NCBI GenBank assembly: GCA_031976175.1
Contig: DALYLR010000028.1
Coordinates: 1 to 50,388 of the forward strand
Reading direction: 5' to 3'
DNA: 50,388 nt
DNA from: DMER01 sp003451645
GTDB taxonomy: Bacteria; Pseudomonadota; Alphaproteobacteria; Micropepsales; Micropepsaceae
Part shown: piece after piece, positions 32,095 to 39,699 of the stretch
Position numbering within the stretch: position 1 is the first letter of the stretch
How the letters are laid out: each line of letters opens with the position of its first letter
Notes under the pieces: model-generated
What the model was told of the DNA's origin: nothing
The model's input: only the letters and a program-made list of their open reading frames with translations
Database searches by the model: none
Program-made: the position numbers and the translations under genes

Positions 32095-32911
32095 ACAAGA
32101 CGCATGCCTCAAGTTTTTGCGCGAGGCCGCTGATGCAACGGTGCTCTTGAGGGGCGTCCGCGCGGATCGGTTAAAGGCAAGATTGTCTGTAATCCGGCCC
32201 GATGGGACGCAAGATCAGTTCGATGTGCTGATTGAGCCCCGTGGGGCAAGTAGCGTTTCGGTGCGAGAGGCAGTCGTGGGCTGCCGATTGCCGTCGTGGT
32301 GTCCTGACAGGCACATTAACGCCGATGGCAGTTTTTGCTTGAGCTGGGCCGAAGCCGAGCCGCTGACGATTGACTCCCTTGAAAACGCCCAGCGCTGGTG
32401 GGCTGCACTATTTGGCTTTTTGAAGAGGCAACGTATTGCGGAGCGCGCACGACGCTGGCCAATGGGTCGCAGCCGTGCGCATGGGCCTGACGCCGCGCAA
32501 GCTGAGGCTGAGGCTGAGGCCATTGCTGGCAGTTTGGGATACCGCCTTCTCTCTGACCTGCGGAGGGGCAAGCTAAGCGCAAAGTTCGGGATCGGCACCG
32601 GCGTAGTGAAGACGCCGGGTTGGTCTTTCTATTTGGATGGCCGGCGCATTCTAAACATCAGATACGATGGGATCATAACTGGTCTGAGCAACCGGACATG
32701 CCTCTGCGATCTTTGGAAAATAGCAACACCTAGCGCTTGCCGTGACCATCAAGGTCAGGTCATCGCACTGGGTATGGCCCTCGTGCGCCAGCAAGAAGCT
32801 GAAGCCCTTTTTTGGTCAGAAGCTAAGAGGCGCCTAGTTTGCTGCCGCTCAATGGACAGCTGTCCGTTGAACCCGGCAGTCCAGGAGAAGACATGCGGGG
32901 GGCTTGCATGA
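32084..32911 (+). CDS. E2 (ubiquitin-conjugating)-like protein with Cys-rich C-terminus
   Basis: About 275 residues. The segment CPDRHINADGSFCLSW (73-88) matches the E2 catalytic signature HPNI-x-DG-x-x-CL, giving H77, N79 and catalytic C85; LTID and a Trp-rich helix follow as in E2 folds. The C-terminal part has C206-x-C208, C219, C253-C254 and C260, perhaps a zinc site. No E1, JAB peptidase or ubiquitin-like gene is nearby. It may modify the cyclase, as E2-only CBASS loci do with their CD-NTase. The GTG at 32084 is a weak start. An in-frame GCTGAG triplet repeat (32501-32519) encodes EAEAEA. Confidence 0.68.
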   Translation: MVHRQDACLKFLREAADATVLLRGVRADRLKARLSVIRPDGTQDQFDVLIEPRGASSVSVREAVVGCRLPSWCPDRHINADGSFCLSWAEAEPLTIDSLENAQRWWAALFGFLKRQRIAERARRWPMGRSRAHGPDAAQAEAEAEAIAGSLGYRLLSDLRRGKLSAKFGIGTGVVKTPGWSFYLDGRRILNIRYDGIITGLSNRTCLCDLWKIATPSACRDHQGQVIALGMALVRQQEAEALFWSEAKRRLVCCRSMDSCPLNPAVQEKTCGGLA

Positions 32912-32925
32912 CCTTTTGCCCGTCA

Positions 32926-33942
32926 TCATCGTGCTACGTGGTTGGCCCGAGCCTCTAGTGCCCGGCATTTTTCAATCAGGTCGTCAAAAGTTTCAGCAGG
33001 TTCAAGCAGCAACCCGTCATCGATCATTCGGGCATAGTCATCGGCCAAAACGACTGCGCCATTGTTTTCTGGGACCAGACGCAAGGCGCCATTCACTGCT
33101 TCCAAGTAATCAATGGGCGAACCGTCGAACGCCTTTTCTTCGAAGAACATCGTTTTGTGGCGCGCGACGGCGGTCGCCAGGGCCCGATCGGCGAATGCCT
33201 TGTCTGCAAAACCCGCTTCGTCGAGCCGGATGACGTCATGCCAATGACGGGCGAATCGTTCGCCTCTAAGGCGCGCTTGCCGGCAGAAGACGTGGATTGC
33301 TGTAGCCTTTTCCCAAAACGTTCGTTCGGCGTGCATGACGCGCGTCTCCGCTGTTGGGAACGTCAGACCTGCAACGAACCCTGCGGCGTCGCATGCGATG
33401 CTCCGGATGCTGGCGGGCTCGCCGGTGGATCGCGCGCCGAACTCCAACATGACGCTTGGCGCCACATAACCTGTCCCAGGCGTGTCGGTGCCATAGTCGA
33501 TGAATAACCGGTCGCCGTCGACGCGAAGGGCTGCTTCGAGTCCCTCGGCCTCGAGCGCTTGGGCGATCACTTGGCGCGCACAGGACTGAACCCAGCGGGG
33601 CAGAAGTTGGCGGATGTCGCGGGTCCAACGCCGCTCCTCAGCGCGGGTCGTTGGCAGCGCCTCGGCGCGTCCACGCACGAGATCTGGCGCGAGCGCACGA
33701 ATGTCATAGGTTAGGTCGACATCTTCGGAGAAGCGGCGGATGACGTTGTATGCCTTTGACAATGACGTCCCGCCCTTGAAGACCAAGTCCGCGCCAAGGG
33801 GTGATGCATAGAGTGCGGCGAGCGCCCAGACGACCCAAACATCCTTCTCCAAAAGATGCGCTGGACGCCCCGAACGATCGGCAGCGACGCCAAGGGCGTC
33901 ACGCCGGTCTTGGCGTGACAATTTCAGAAATGCGTCAGCCAT
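32926..33942 (-). CDS. AbiEii-family nucleotidyltransferase toxin
   Basis: A 338-residue protein with the AbiEii core: LLEKDVWVVWAL, LVFKGGTSLSKAY, and RRFSEDVDLTYD carrying the catalytic D-x-D. A later FWEKATAIHVFCRQ helix is also family-typical. Type IV toxins of this family act as NTP transferases on tRNA and cause abortive infection or growth arrest. It overlaps its AbiEi partner by 8 bp. It converges with the E2-like gene, 14 bp apart, tying it to the same island. Confidence 0.88.
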   Translation of the reverse strand: MADAFLKLSRQDRRDALGVAADRSGRPAHLLEKDVWVVWALAALYASPLGADLVFKGGTSLSKAYNVIRRFSEDVDLTYDIRALAPDLVRGRAEALPTTRAEERRWTRDIRQLLPRWVQSCARQVIAQALEAEGLEAALRVDGDRLFIDYGTDTPGTGYVAPSVMLEFGARSTGEPASIRSIACDAAGFVAGLTFPTAETRVMHAERTFWEKATAIHVFCRQARLRGERFARHWHDVIRLDEAGFADKAFADRALATAVARHKTMFFEEKAFDGSPIDYLEAVNGALRLVPENNGAVVLADDYARMIDDGLLLEPAETFDDLIEKCRALEARANHVAR

Positions 33943-34525
33943 ACGCTGCCGTTCCGACGCGCTGGGCTAGCCACGATGGGAGCTGCGGCGTCGCTGCGAC
34001 CAATTCGCCGAAAACGCTCGGCGGTAGTTTTTGTTTCAGCGTCTTCAGCGCGGATTCGGCTTTCTCCGGACCCAGCCAAGCAAGCGCGCGAACCGCGACG
34101 CCCGCTGGACGATTGGCGAGAACCAATTGCCATCGTGGCGCCCGGCGCAACTCCACGACCTGATTGCCGAGCCGCATCGTTCGGCTGCGGCCGGACGTCA
34201 TGTAAACCGGCTTGACCGGAACTTGGGTTGTCAATCCAAGCGAATTGGCTGCGGATGCGCCGCTGGACACGATGACCTCACCACGTTGCGCCGCCAAAGC
34301 GTCGATAACCTGTTCGACGGAAGGCGTTCGCGGGCCGAACCGGCTTTCGACAGGGCGCAAATAGACGCCGCGCCCAGCGCGGACGAGCGCGCCACTCGCG
34401 CTGAGCCGTGCAAGCGCCTGATCGATCGCAGCGCGCTGCCCGAGATGAAGTAGCGCTTTGGCGGATACCGGCATGCCCTCGGGCAACCCGGCCGCATACG
34501 TCATGATATGTTTGGCGAGCTCCAT
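33935..34525 (-). CDS. AbiEi-type antitoxin of the AbiE pair
   Basis: About 196 residues: N-terminal winged helix (PVSAKALLHLGQRAAIDQALARLSASG, then GVYLRPV) and the AbiEi middle domain (GEVIVSSGASAANSLGLTTQVPVKPVYMTSG). It represses the operon and counters the AbiEii nucleotidyltransferase indirectly. The palindrome at 34540-34567 lies 15 bp upstream of the ATG as its probable operator. Gene order, antitoxin then toxin with overlap, is the standard one. Confidence 0.86.
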   Translation of the reverse strand: MELAKHIMTYAAGLPEGMPVSAKALLHLGQRAAIDQALARLSASGALVRAGRGVYLRPVESRFGPRTPSVEQVIDALAAQRGEVIVSSGASAANSLGLTTQVPVKPVYMTSGRSRTMRLGNQVVELRRAPRWQLVLANRPAGVAVRALAWLGPEKAESALKTLKQKLPPSVFGELVAATPQLPSWLAQRVGTAAYG

Positions 34526-34539
34526 GAGCGCCTCCTATG

Positions 34540-34567
34540 TGTCAGAAATATAGACGAGTTTCTGACA
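34540..34567 (-). promoter_or_regulatory. AbiE operator palindrome
   Basis: TGTCAGAAA (34540-34548) and TTTCTGACA (34559-34567) are perfect 9-bp arms with a 10-bp spacer directly upstream of the AbiEi start. AbiEi proteins bind such inverted repeats. Confidence 0.7.
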
Positions 34568-34617
34568 AGATACAAGAACTTTCTGTGAACCTGCACTTTC
34601 CCCTGCTTCCATTTTTA

Positions 34618-34645
34618 ATGTATCATAAAGGACGTTATGATACAC
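34618..34645. other. dif-like Xer recombination site
   Basis: Arms ATGTATCATAA (34618-34628) and TTATGATACAC (34635-34645) around a 6-bp centre AGGACG. The inner ten bases of the arms are perfectly complementary, and ATAA-6 bp-TTAT is the central layout of XerC/XerD sites. It lies 8 bp before a tyrosine recombinase start codon, so it could be the recombination core, an autoregulatory site or both. Confidence 0.6.
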
Positions 34646-34652
34646 AGAAAGC

Positions 34653-35654
34653 ATGACTGATTTGCCCAAGAGCCTTGAGATTGTTGCGGTTTCGGAACGC
34701 AAGGCCGTTTCGGAAACGGGCGCGATCGCCCTGCCCGGCCTGGTCGCTCAGGCTGGCGAGCAAGCCGCCCGGCGGTTCCTGGAGTTCTTCGCAGCGACCA
34801 TCCGCAACAAGAATACGCGGGAAGCCTATTATCGGGCCGTGTGCCGGTTCTTTGGGTGGGCCGAAGACCGCGGCATCGGCGCACTCTCCAAAATCTCGCC
34901 GCTACATGTCGCTGCCTATATCGAAGCCATGCAGCGGGATTTCGAAAAGCCGACTGTCAAACAGCACCTCGCAGCGATCCGCATGTGCTTCGACTGGCTC
35001 GTGACAGGTCAGATCGTGCCCCAGAATCCAGCGCATGCCGTCCGCGGCCCTAAACACGTGATCAAGCGCGGAAAGACCGTGGTACTCGAAGCCAGCGAAG
35101 CGCGCGCACTGCTCGACTCTATCGACACGACAACCGTCATCGGCTTGCGCGATCGCGCGCTGATCGCGCTTCTCACCTATACATTCGCCCGCGTCTCGGC
35201 GGCGACTTCGATGCGGGTCGAAGACTACTACGCGCAAGGGAAACGCTGGTGGGTGCGCCTGCATGAAAAGGGCGGCAAGCGCCACGAAATGCCAGTCCAC
35301 CATAATCTCGAAGACTATCTCGACGCCTATATCAGAGCCGCGGGGATCGGCGGCCTGAACAAGGGGCCCCTCTTCCGCACATCAATGGGCAAGACCGATA
35401 CGCTGACGACGAATGCCATGCACCGCACTGACGTCTACCGCATGATCCGGCGCCGCGCACATGACGCTGGCATGGACACGAAAATCGGAGCCCATACCTT
35501 TCGCGCCACCGGGATCACAACCTACCTTAATAATGGCGGGACGCTGGAAAAGGCGCAGTCAATGGCTGCGCATGAAAGCCCGCGAACGACGAAACTCTAT
35601 GACCGCACGCAAGATGGCGTGACGCTGGATGAGGTCGAAAAGATCGTTGTTTGA
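34653..35654 (+). CDS. Tyrosine site-specific recombinase (XerC/D-like integrase)
   Basis: A 333-residue recombinase with an N-terminal SAM-like core-binding domain (residues 35-120: FLEFFAATIRNKNTREAYYRAVCRFF) and a complete catalytic set: R180, K206, H281-x2-R284 (HTFR), H307 and nucleophile Y316. Such enzymes resolve plasmid dimers or integrate elements. The dif-like palindrome immediately upstream is the likely substrate. It closes the defence island and precedes the transfer genes on the opposite strand. Confidence 0.9.
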   Translation: MTDLPKSLEIVAVSERKAVSETGAIALPGLVAQAGEQAARRFLEFFAATIRNKNTREAYYRAVCRFFGWAEDRGIGALSKISPLHVAAYIEAMQRDFEKPTVKQHLAAIRMCFDWLVTGQIVPQNPAHAVRGPKHVIKRGKTVVLEASEARALLDSIDTTTVIGLRDRALIALLTYTFARVSAATSMRVEDYYAQGKRWWVRLHEKGGKRHEMPVHHNLEDYLDAYIRAAGIGGLNKGPLFRTSMGKTDTLTTNAMHRTDVYRMIRRRAHDAGMDTKIGAHTFRATGITTYLNNGGTLEKAQSMAAHESPRTTKLYDRTQDGVTLDEVEKIVV

Positions 35655-35707
35655 CCGTCTGGATCCCTTCACCATACAAGCGCGACCACGCTCACAAGGG
35701 CGATGGC

Positions 35708-36223
35708 TCAATCTTGCTCGATCTCAGCGCTAACGCCGCGCTCGCGCGATTGATGTTGACCAAGCTTGTTCTCAATTTCGGCATCGGCACGGCCCGCACC
35801 GGTTTGCCTGCCCACGGTTATTTTCTCTCGTGCCAATCGACGGTCGCGTGGCGCTCCAGACATTTTTGACGCCGTGGGTGTTGGACTAAACCCATTGGAA
35901 GTGCCCAAACCCATCAAGTGCCGAACGCGATCATGCAGATACCGTTCGTGCACGTGAGAGCTGTCACGCATCTTGGCCACTATTTCAGAGCGATGTTCTG
36001 GAGATTCAGAGAGGCTACGCATTAAGTCAGTGTATCTCTCGGGCGCACCGGACATTCCCTTGTCGCGCGCCTCCATATTGGCCTGAATGGCCATCTTCAA
36101 GGCGTTGATCGAAAGATCAAGAAGCCTGCCTTCCGCAGCCGGTGCGTAGCTTGCTGCCGACTTCTCACGAAGATTCATCAACGAGTCGAGCTGATCGAGG
36201 AGTTTGAGCAAGCCTTCGTCCAT
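35708..36223 (-). CDS. Helical protein of unknown function downstream of the relaxase gene
   Basis: About 171 residues, mostly helical and charged (EGLLKLLDQLDSLMNLREKSAAS; LLDLSINALKMAIQANMEARDKG) with a disordered basic C-terminus. There is no signal peptide or known motif. The ATG at 36223 has GGAGG upstream; the open frame to 36433 overlaps the relaxase 3' end. It lies 70 bp after the relaxase on the same strand and may be co-transcribed; a transfer or regulatory role is only inferred. Confidence 0.5.
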   Translation of the reverse strand: MDEGLLKLLDQLDSLMNLREKSAASYAPAAEGRLLDLSINALKMAIQANMEARDKGMSGAPERYTDLMRSLSESPEHRSEIVAKMRDSSHVHERYLHDRVRHLMGLGTSNGFSPTPTASKMSGAPRDRRLAREKITVGRQTGAGRADAEIENKLGQHQSRERGVSAEIEQD

Positions 36224-36293
36224 GGTGGACCTCCAGCGTAGGGATATCAGACTCCTTAAAAATCTAACGATGATCGGATCGAAATTCGAGCCC

Positions 36294-38630
36294 TCATTCG
36301 ATACCTCGGTCGAGATCGCGCGACCGCTCGACGGATCGGCCGGCGCCGGAACCCGACTTAGCTGGAATAGGCATCGCGGCGATCTGCGTGCGTAGGCCCG
36401 GGACATCGGCGCCGTCAATGTCGCGCGCGTCAAGCATCGTCGCTTCGTAGTCGAGCGTGGTGTCCTTGGCCCGGTCGCGGCTCATGATGCGATCAAAATC
36501 GTCCGGCTTTCCGAACGTCTCGCGCGAGTAATGTAGCGAGAGTTTCTCCCGGTGTCGCGTCATCGCGACATAGGCGAGCTGCCGGTCAAAGCCGCGGGAC
36601 GCCAAAACATAGGCATGATCGACGGTCACGCCCTGCGCTTTATGGACCGTCACGGCATAGCCATGCTCGATCTCAGGATACTCCTTGGCGTTGAACGAGA
36701 TACGACCGCCCTTGTCCAAGGCGACCGTCATGCGGTCGCCGTCAATGTCGAGCACGTGGCCGAGCAACCCATTTTTGACGGCCAGCTGACGGTCGTTTTT
36801 GAGGAACATGATCCGGTCGCCGCGGGCGAAGTCGCGCGGTCCCCGGCTCGTCTGAAACCGTGTCTCAAAAGCAAGACGCCCCTGCGCCTGGAATTGGGCC
36901 CGAATTTCCGCATTGAGCGCTTGGGCCAGAGCGCGCGTATGCGTGAGGATAATTTGGGACTTGTCCGGCGCCGCTGCCCAGTCTTTCAAATAGGATGTCA
37001 GCAATGTGGTTTGCGCTTCTTCCTCCGTCCCAAAGGCCAGAATTCCGCCATGCTCCCGGTAAAGGGCAATCGCCTCGCCGGTCTTCTCGGTCGCAAGCGC
37101 GTGCGACGCCTCCCGCATCCAGGCGTGGGCCTGCCGCCGGATGGTGGTAAGGCGCGACGCCCCATGCCGGTCTGTCAGAGCTCGGAAAGCGGCGCCGGCT
37201 TCGATGGCCTGTAACTGTTCAGGGTCGCCAACCAAAATAACTTTGGCCCCGGCATCTCTTGCGGCCCGCAAGGTCGTCGCCAATTCGCGCGAGCCGATCA
37301 TGCCCGCCTCGTCAATCACGAGTATGTCTTTGGCAGTCAAACGCTCCCTGCCCTGCGCCCAGGCATGCCGCCAACTGGCAAGCGTACGCGAGGTGATCCC
37401 CGATCCGATTTCAAAATTTTCGGCGGCGATCCCGGACAGCGCTGCGCCCCTCACCTGAAACCCAGCCGCTTCGTAGGCCCCGCGGATTGCCGCGAACATC
37501 GTGCTTTTGCCGCTCCCGGCATAACCGACAAGGGTTGAAAAGTCCGAGCCACGCAAAATGACACCCGCGGCAAGCTTTTGCTCGAAGGAGAGCTTAGAGG
37601 CACCCAGAAAACCTTCAATGATGTTGTGGCGCACCCGATGCAGGTCTGCGCGATTCAGGGCGTCGCTCAGCGCGAGCATGTTCTTTTCGATGGCCACCAT
37701 CTCCGGCGTCGAAAACCGCTCACGCCCAAAACGGTCTTTACCTACCAAAACGCAGCGCGCCTTCGCCTTCTCCAGAATCGCGTTGAACTGATCTGGCATG
37801 CAATGCGCGTCGATATAGCGGGCCAGCTCTGCGGCTGTAAAAGTCGACTGCCGGTCGGTAATGGCTTTCAAAGCGATCTCAGGCGAGGCGAGCAGCTTTT
37901 CGCCATTGGCCCGCATGAGCGCGACATAATCGGCGACACGCTCGCTTTTGATCCCCTGCTTCTCGAGACGTTCGGCGGCGGCGCCTCGCTTACCTTGAGG
38001 AATGAGATCGATACCCCGGGTGACGAAGCTACGATGATCCCAATCAGCGCCGAGATCGATGCCCAGCTCCGCCGCACGGCCGCGTGCGAACTCGCACCAT
38101 TGCTCGCGCAAGCTCTTGAGCGCAGAGCTCCGCCCGAAAAACCCCTCATAGCCCATGTCGGCGTGCTTTTTGCCGAAACCGTCGCCCGACACGGATCGCA
38201 TGGGCATCAATATATGGGCATGCGGATGCGGGTCGCCGTCTTTCGTATTTGGCTTGTGATAGGCGACGTCGCACACGCGCCCCTTGCTGACCAATACCTT
38301 TTTCACAAAATCCGTCAGCAGCCGCCAGTTTTCCGCATCCGAAAACTCGCGCGGCAGGTTGAGCTCCAGCTCAATCGCAAGCTGCGAATCTTTTCGCTTC
38401 TCCGCGTCTTCGACACGGTTCCACAATGTTCCCCGATCACGCGCCCAAGCGGGCGTACCGGCTGGCGCGAAAATTTCCTTTGCGATGACGTCGCGCTTGC
38501 GGCTGTAGTCGGCGTGCTGACCTGTGCGCTCATCGTAGATTTTCTCGCCTGCGCGATAGGCGGCCGAGCGGACCGCGGACCCGCCTTTACTCCGCGAAAC
38601 GACTTTGGCGCTGAGGTGGTACGCGGCCAC
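36294..38630 (-). CDS. Conjugative relaxase with fused RecD-like helicase (TraA/MobQ type)
   Basis: About 778 residues. The N-terminal relaxase (AYHLSAKVVSRSKGGSAVRSAAYRAGEKIYD) belongs to the MobA/MobL (MOBQ) group, with metal histidines H135, H137 and H139 in HPHAHILM. The C-terminal part is a superfamily I helicase: Walker A GYAGSGKST (369-377), DILVIDEAGM, GDPEQL, and YAVTVHKAQG with YVAMTR. It nicks oriT and unwinds the strand. It is shorter than Ti-plasmid TraA. GTG at 38630 with AAGGAG upstream is preferred over an open ATG at 38744, which would cross the oriT candidate. Confidence 0.9.
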   Translation of the reverse strand: MAAYHLSAKVVSRSKGGSAVRSAAYRAGEKIYDERTGQHADYSRKRDVIAKEIFAPAGTPAWARDRGTLWNRVEDAEKRKDSQLAIELELNLPREFSDAENWRLLTDFVKKVLVSKGRVCDVAYHKPNTKDGDPHPHAHILMPMRSVSGDGFGKKHADMGYEGFFGRSSALKSLREQWCEFARGRAAELGIDLGADWDHRSFVTRGIDLIPQGKRGAAAERLEKQGIKSERVADYVALMRANGEKLLASPEIALKAITDRQSTFTAAELARYIDAHCMPDQFNAILEKAKARCVLVGKDRFGRERFSTPEMVAIEKNMLALSDALNRADLHRVRHNIIEGFLGASKLSFEQKLAAGVILRGSDFSTLVGYAGSGKSTMFAAIRGAYEAAGFQVRGAALSGIAAENFEIGSGITSRTLASWRHAWAQGRERLTAKDILVIDEAGMIGSRELATTLRAARDAGAKVILVGDPEQLQAIEAGAAFRALTDRHGASRLTTIRRQAHAWMREASHALATEKTGEAIALYREHGGILAFGTEEEAQTTLLTSYLKDWAAAPDKSQIILTHTRALAQALNAEIRAQFQAQGRLAFETRFQTSRGPRDFARGDRIMFLKNDRQLAVKNGLLGHVLDIDGDRMTVALDKGGRISFNAKEYPEIEHGYAVTVHKAQGVTVDHAYVLASRGFDRQLAYVAMTRHREKLSLHYSRETFGKPDDFDRIMSRDRAKDTTLDYEATMLDARDIDGADVPGLRTQIAAMPIPAKSGSGAGRSVERSRDLDRGIE

Positions 38631-38671
38631 GAAAATGAAGCTCCTTGTATGCGTCGTGCAAGCGTAGCTCC

Positions 38672-38706
38672 ATGTTGCGGAACCCGCAACATATAAGCGC
38701 GCGCTT
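38672..38706. other. Candidate origin of transfer (oriT)
   Basis: A perfect inverted repeat ATGTTGCGG-AAC-CCGCAACAT (38672-38692) is followed by TAAGCGCGCGCTT (38694-38706), which resembles the MOBQ-type nick region TAAGTGCGCCCTT of Ti and RSF1010 plasmids. It lies between the divergent relaxase and accessory genes, where oriT is expected. Confidence 0.6.
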
Positions 38707-38824
38707 CGCGATTTCTTCTTGACTTTTATCCGCGCCTTCGTCACCTTTTTCTGCGATGCGATCTTGCTCGTTGCCCTACCCTGTCCACGCGATTTCTCTT
38801 CACGGTCTAACCTTGAGTTACGCC

Positions 38825-39157
38825 ATGACGATTCAGCCGCCGCGCAAGGATGCCGCCCGTCGCTCGCTCGAAGAACGCACCCGCGCCGCGCGCCAAGCGC
38901 AGGAGAAAGCGTTCCGGAAGTTTCAGCAAAAAAAGGCGCGTGCGGAACGCCTGGAAGCTGCGCAATCGACGCGAGCGCGCAAGCTCGACACGCGCAAAAA
39001 GATCATTGTTGGCGCGCTCGCGATCGAACACATGAAATTCAACACATCGTTCGCAGCCGAAATGACCCGTGTATTGGACGCGTATGTCCTGAAGGAACCG
39101 GAGCGGCAGCTTTTGGGATTGGGGCCGCGGGCCGGCAAGCCAAGCAACGAGTCCTGA
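38825..39157 (+). CDS. TraD/MobC-like relaxosome accessory protein
   Basis: About 110 residues, very basic. An N-terminal coiled region (SLEERTRAARQAQEKAFRKFQQKK) is followed by ARKLDTRKKIIVGALAIEHM and a C-terminal helix ending in ERQLLGLGPRAG. The xRKxDTRxKIxxGAL pattern is that of small TraD/MobC-type proteins beside oriT. The ATG at 38825 is chosen because it leaves the oriT region free; the ribosome site is weak. It is divergent from the relaxase across the oriT candidate. Confidence 0.72.
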   Translation: MTIQPPRKDAARRSLEERTRAARQAQEKAFRKFQQKKARAERLEAAQSTRARKLDTRKKIIVGALAIEHMKFNTSFAAEMTRVLDAYVLKEPERQLLGLGPRAGKPSNES

Positions 39158-39209
39158 GCGCAGGCGAGATGGGGCGAGGGGGCGCGAGGCCCCCTGCCCG
39201 ATCCTCCCG

Positions 39210-39419
39210 CTATTTGGCGGGAGCCGCTTGAGCGGGGCGCGGTTTGGCGAGGACGATCCGGCCTGTGAGCGGGATGCAGTCCAGCACGATGCTGTAGCCG
39301 CCGTCTTTGTTTGTCCAAGCTGCGCCGATGCGGGACCATTGGGCTTTGGCGTTGTCGCCGCCGTTGTTGGGCAGTTCGCGGACGGTGTAGGCCACAAGGC
39401 TTGGTTGTTTTTTGCTCAT
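39210..39419 (-). CDS. Small plasmid protein, paralogue of the gene at 49152
   Basis: A 69-residue protein (QWSRIGAAWTNKDGGYSIVLD then PLTGRIVL). The gene at 49152-49367 encodes the same pattern, W-x2-IGAAW-x-N-x-DG, so they are paralogues. AGGAG lies 6 nt before the ATG. Small proteins of this kind are frequent on alphaproteobacterial plasmids; function unknown. Confidence 0.68.
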   Translation of the reverse strand: MSKKQPSLVAYTVRELPNNGGDNAKAQWSRIGAAWTNKDGGYSIVLDCIPLTGRIVLAKPRPAQAAPAK

Positions 39420-39699
39420 GTTCGTCTCCTGATCTGTGCGGCCCGGAATTGAGCCGATCACGCGACCCGTTGAGCGCGGCCGCAAAAGGCAAGCTGTCAA
39501 TCGACAACCCGGGTCGGCCCGAGCCGTTGCTCACAGGACGAAGACTTGACGGCGAGGGCCGACGTGGCGCGGGCGGAGATTGACAGCGCGCCGCGGCCCG
39601 CTAGAGGGTTGAGCGTGAAGATCGGCGTTTGTTACGGAGCCGCCTTATTGAGGAGCCGAAATGCAAAAATTAAGACCCGTATTGAGTTTTGCGCGAGCT
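39420..39699. other. Intergenic stretch, possible diverged leader
   Basis: No gene seen in 280 bp. Around 39488-39550 there is a weak resemblance to the type B leader repeat (GCAAGCTG ... ACTTGACGG), about 70 bp upstream of the 39419 start, too diverged to call. Confidence 0.3.

Noticed and set aside
32501..32519. Three GCTGAG repeats as a phase-variable tract
   Set aside because: The unit is six bases, so changes in copy number stay in frame and only alter an EAEAEA linker.
37578..38696. 372-codon plus-strand frame opposite the relaxase gene
   Set aside because: Shadow frame; the opposite strand encodes all relaxase and helicase motifs continuously.
38630..38744. N-terminal extension of the relaxase to the ATG at 38744
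   Set aside because: The extension is basic and unlike relaxases, would overlay the oriT candidate, and the GTG at 38630 has a good ribosome site.
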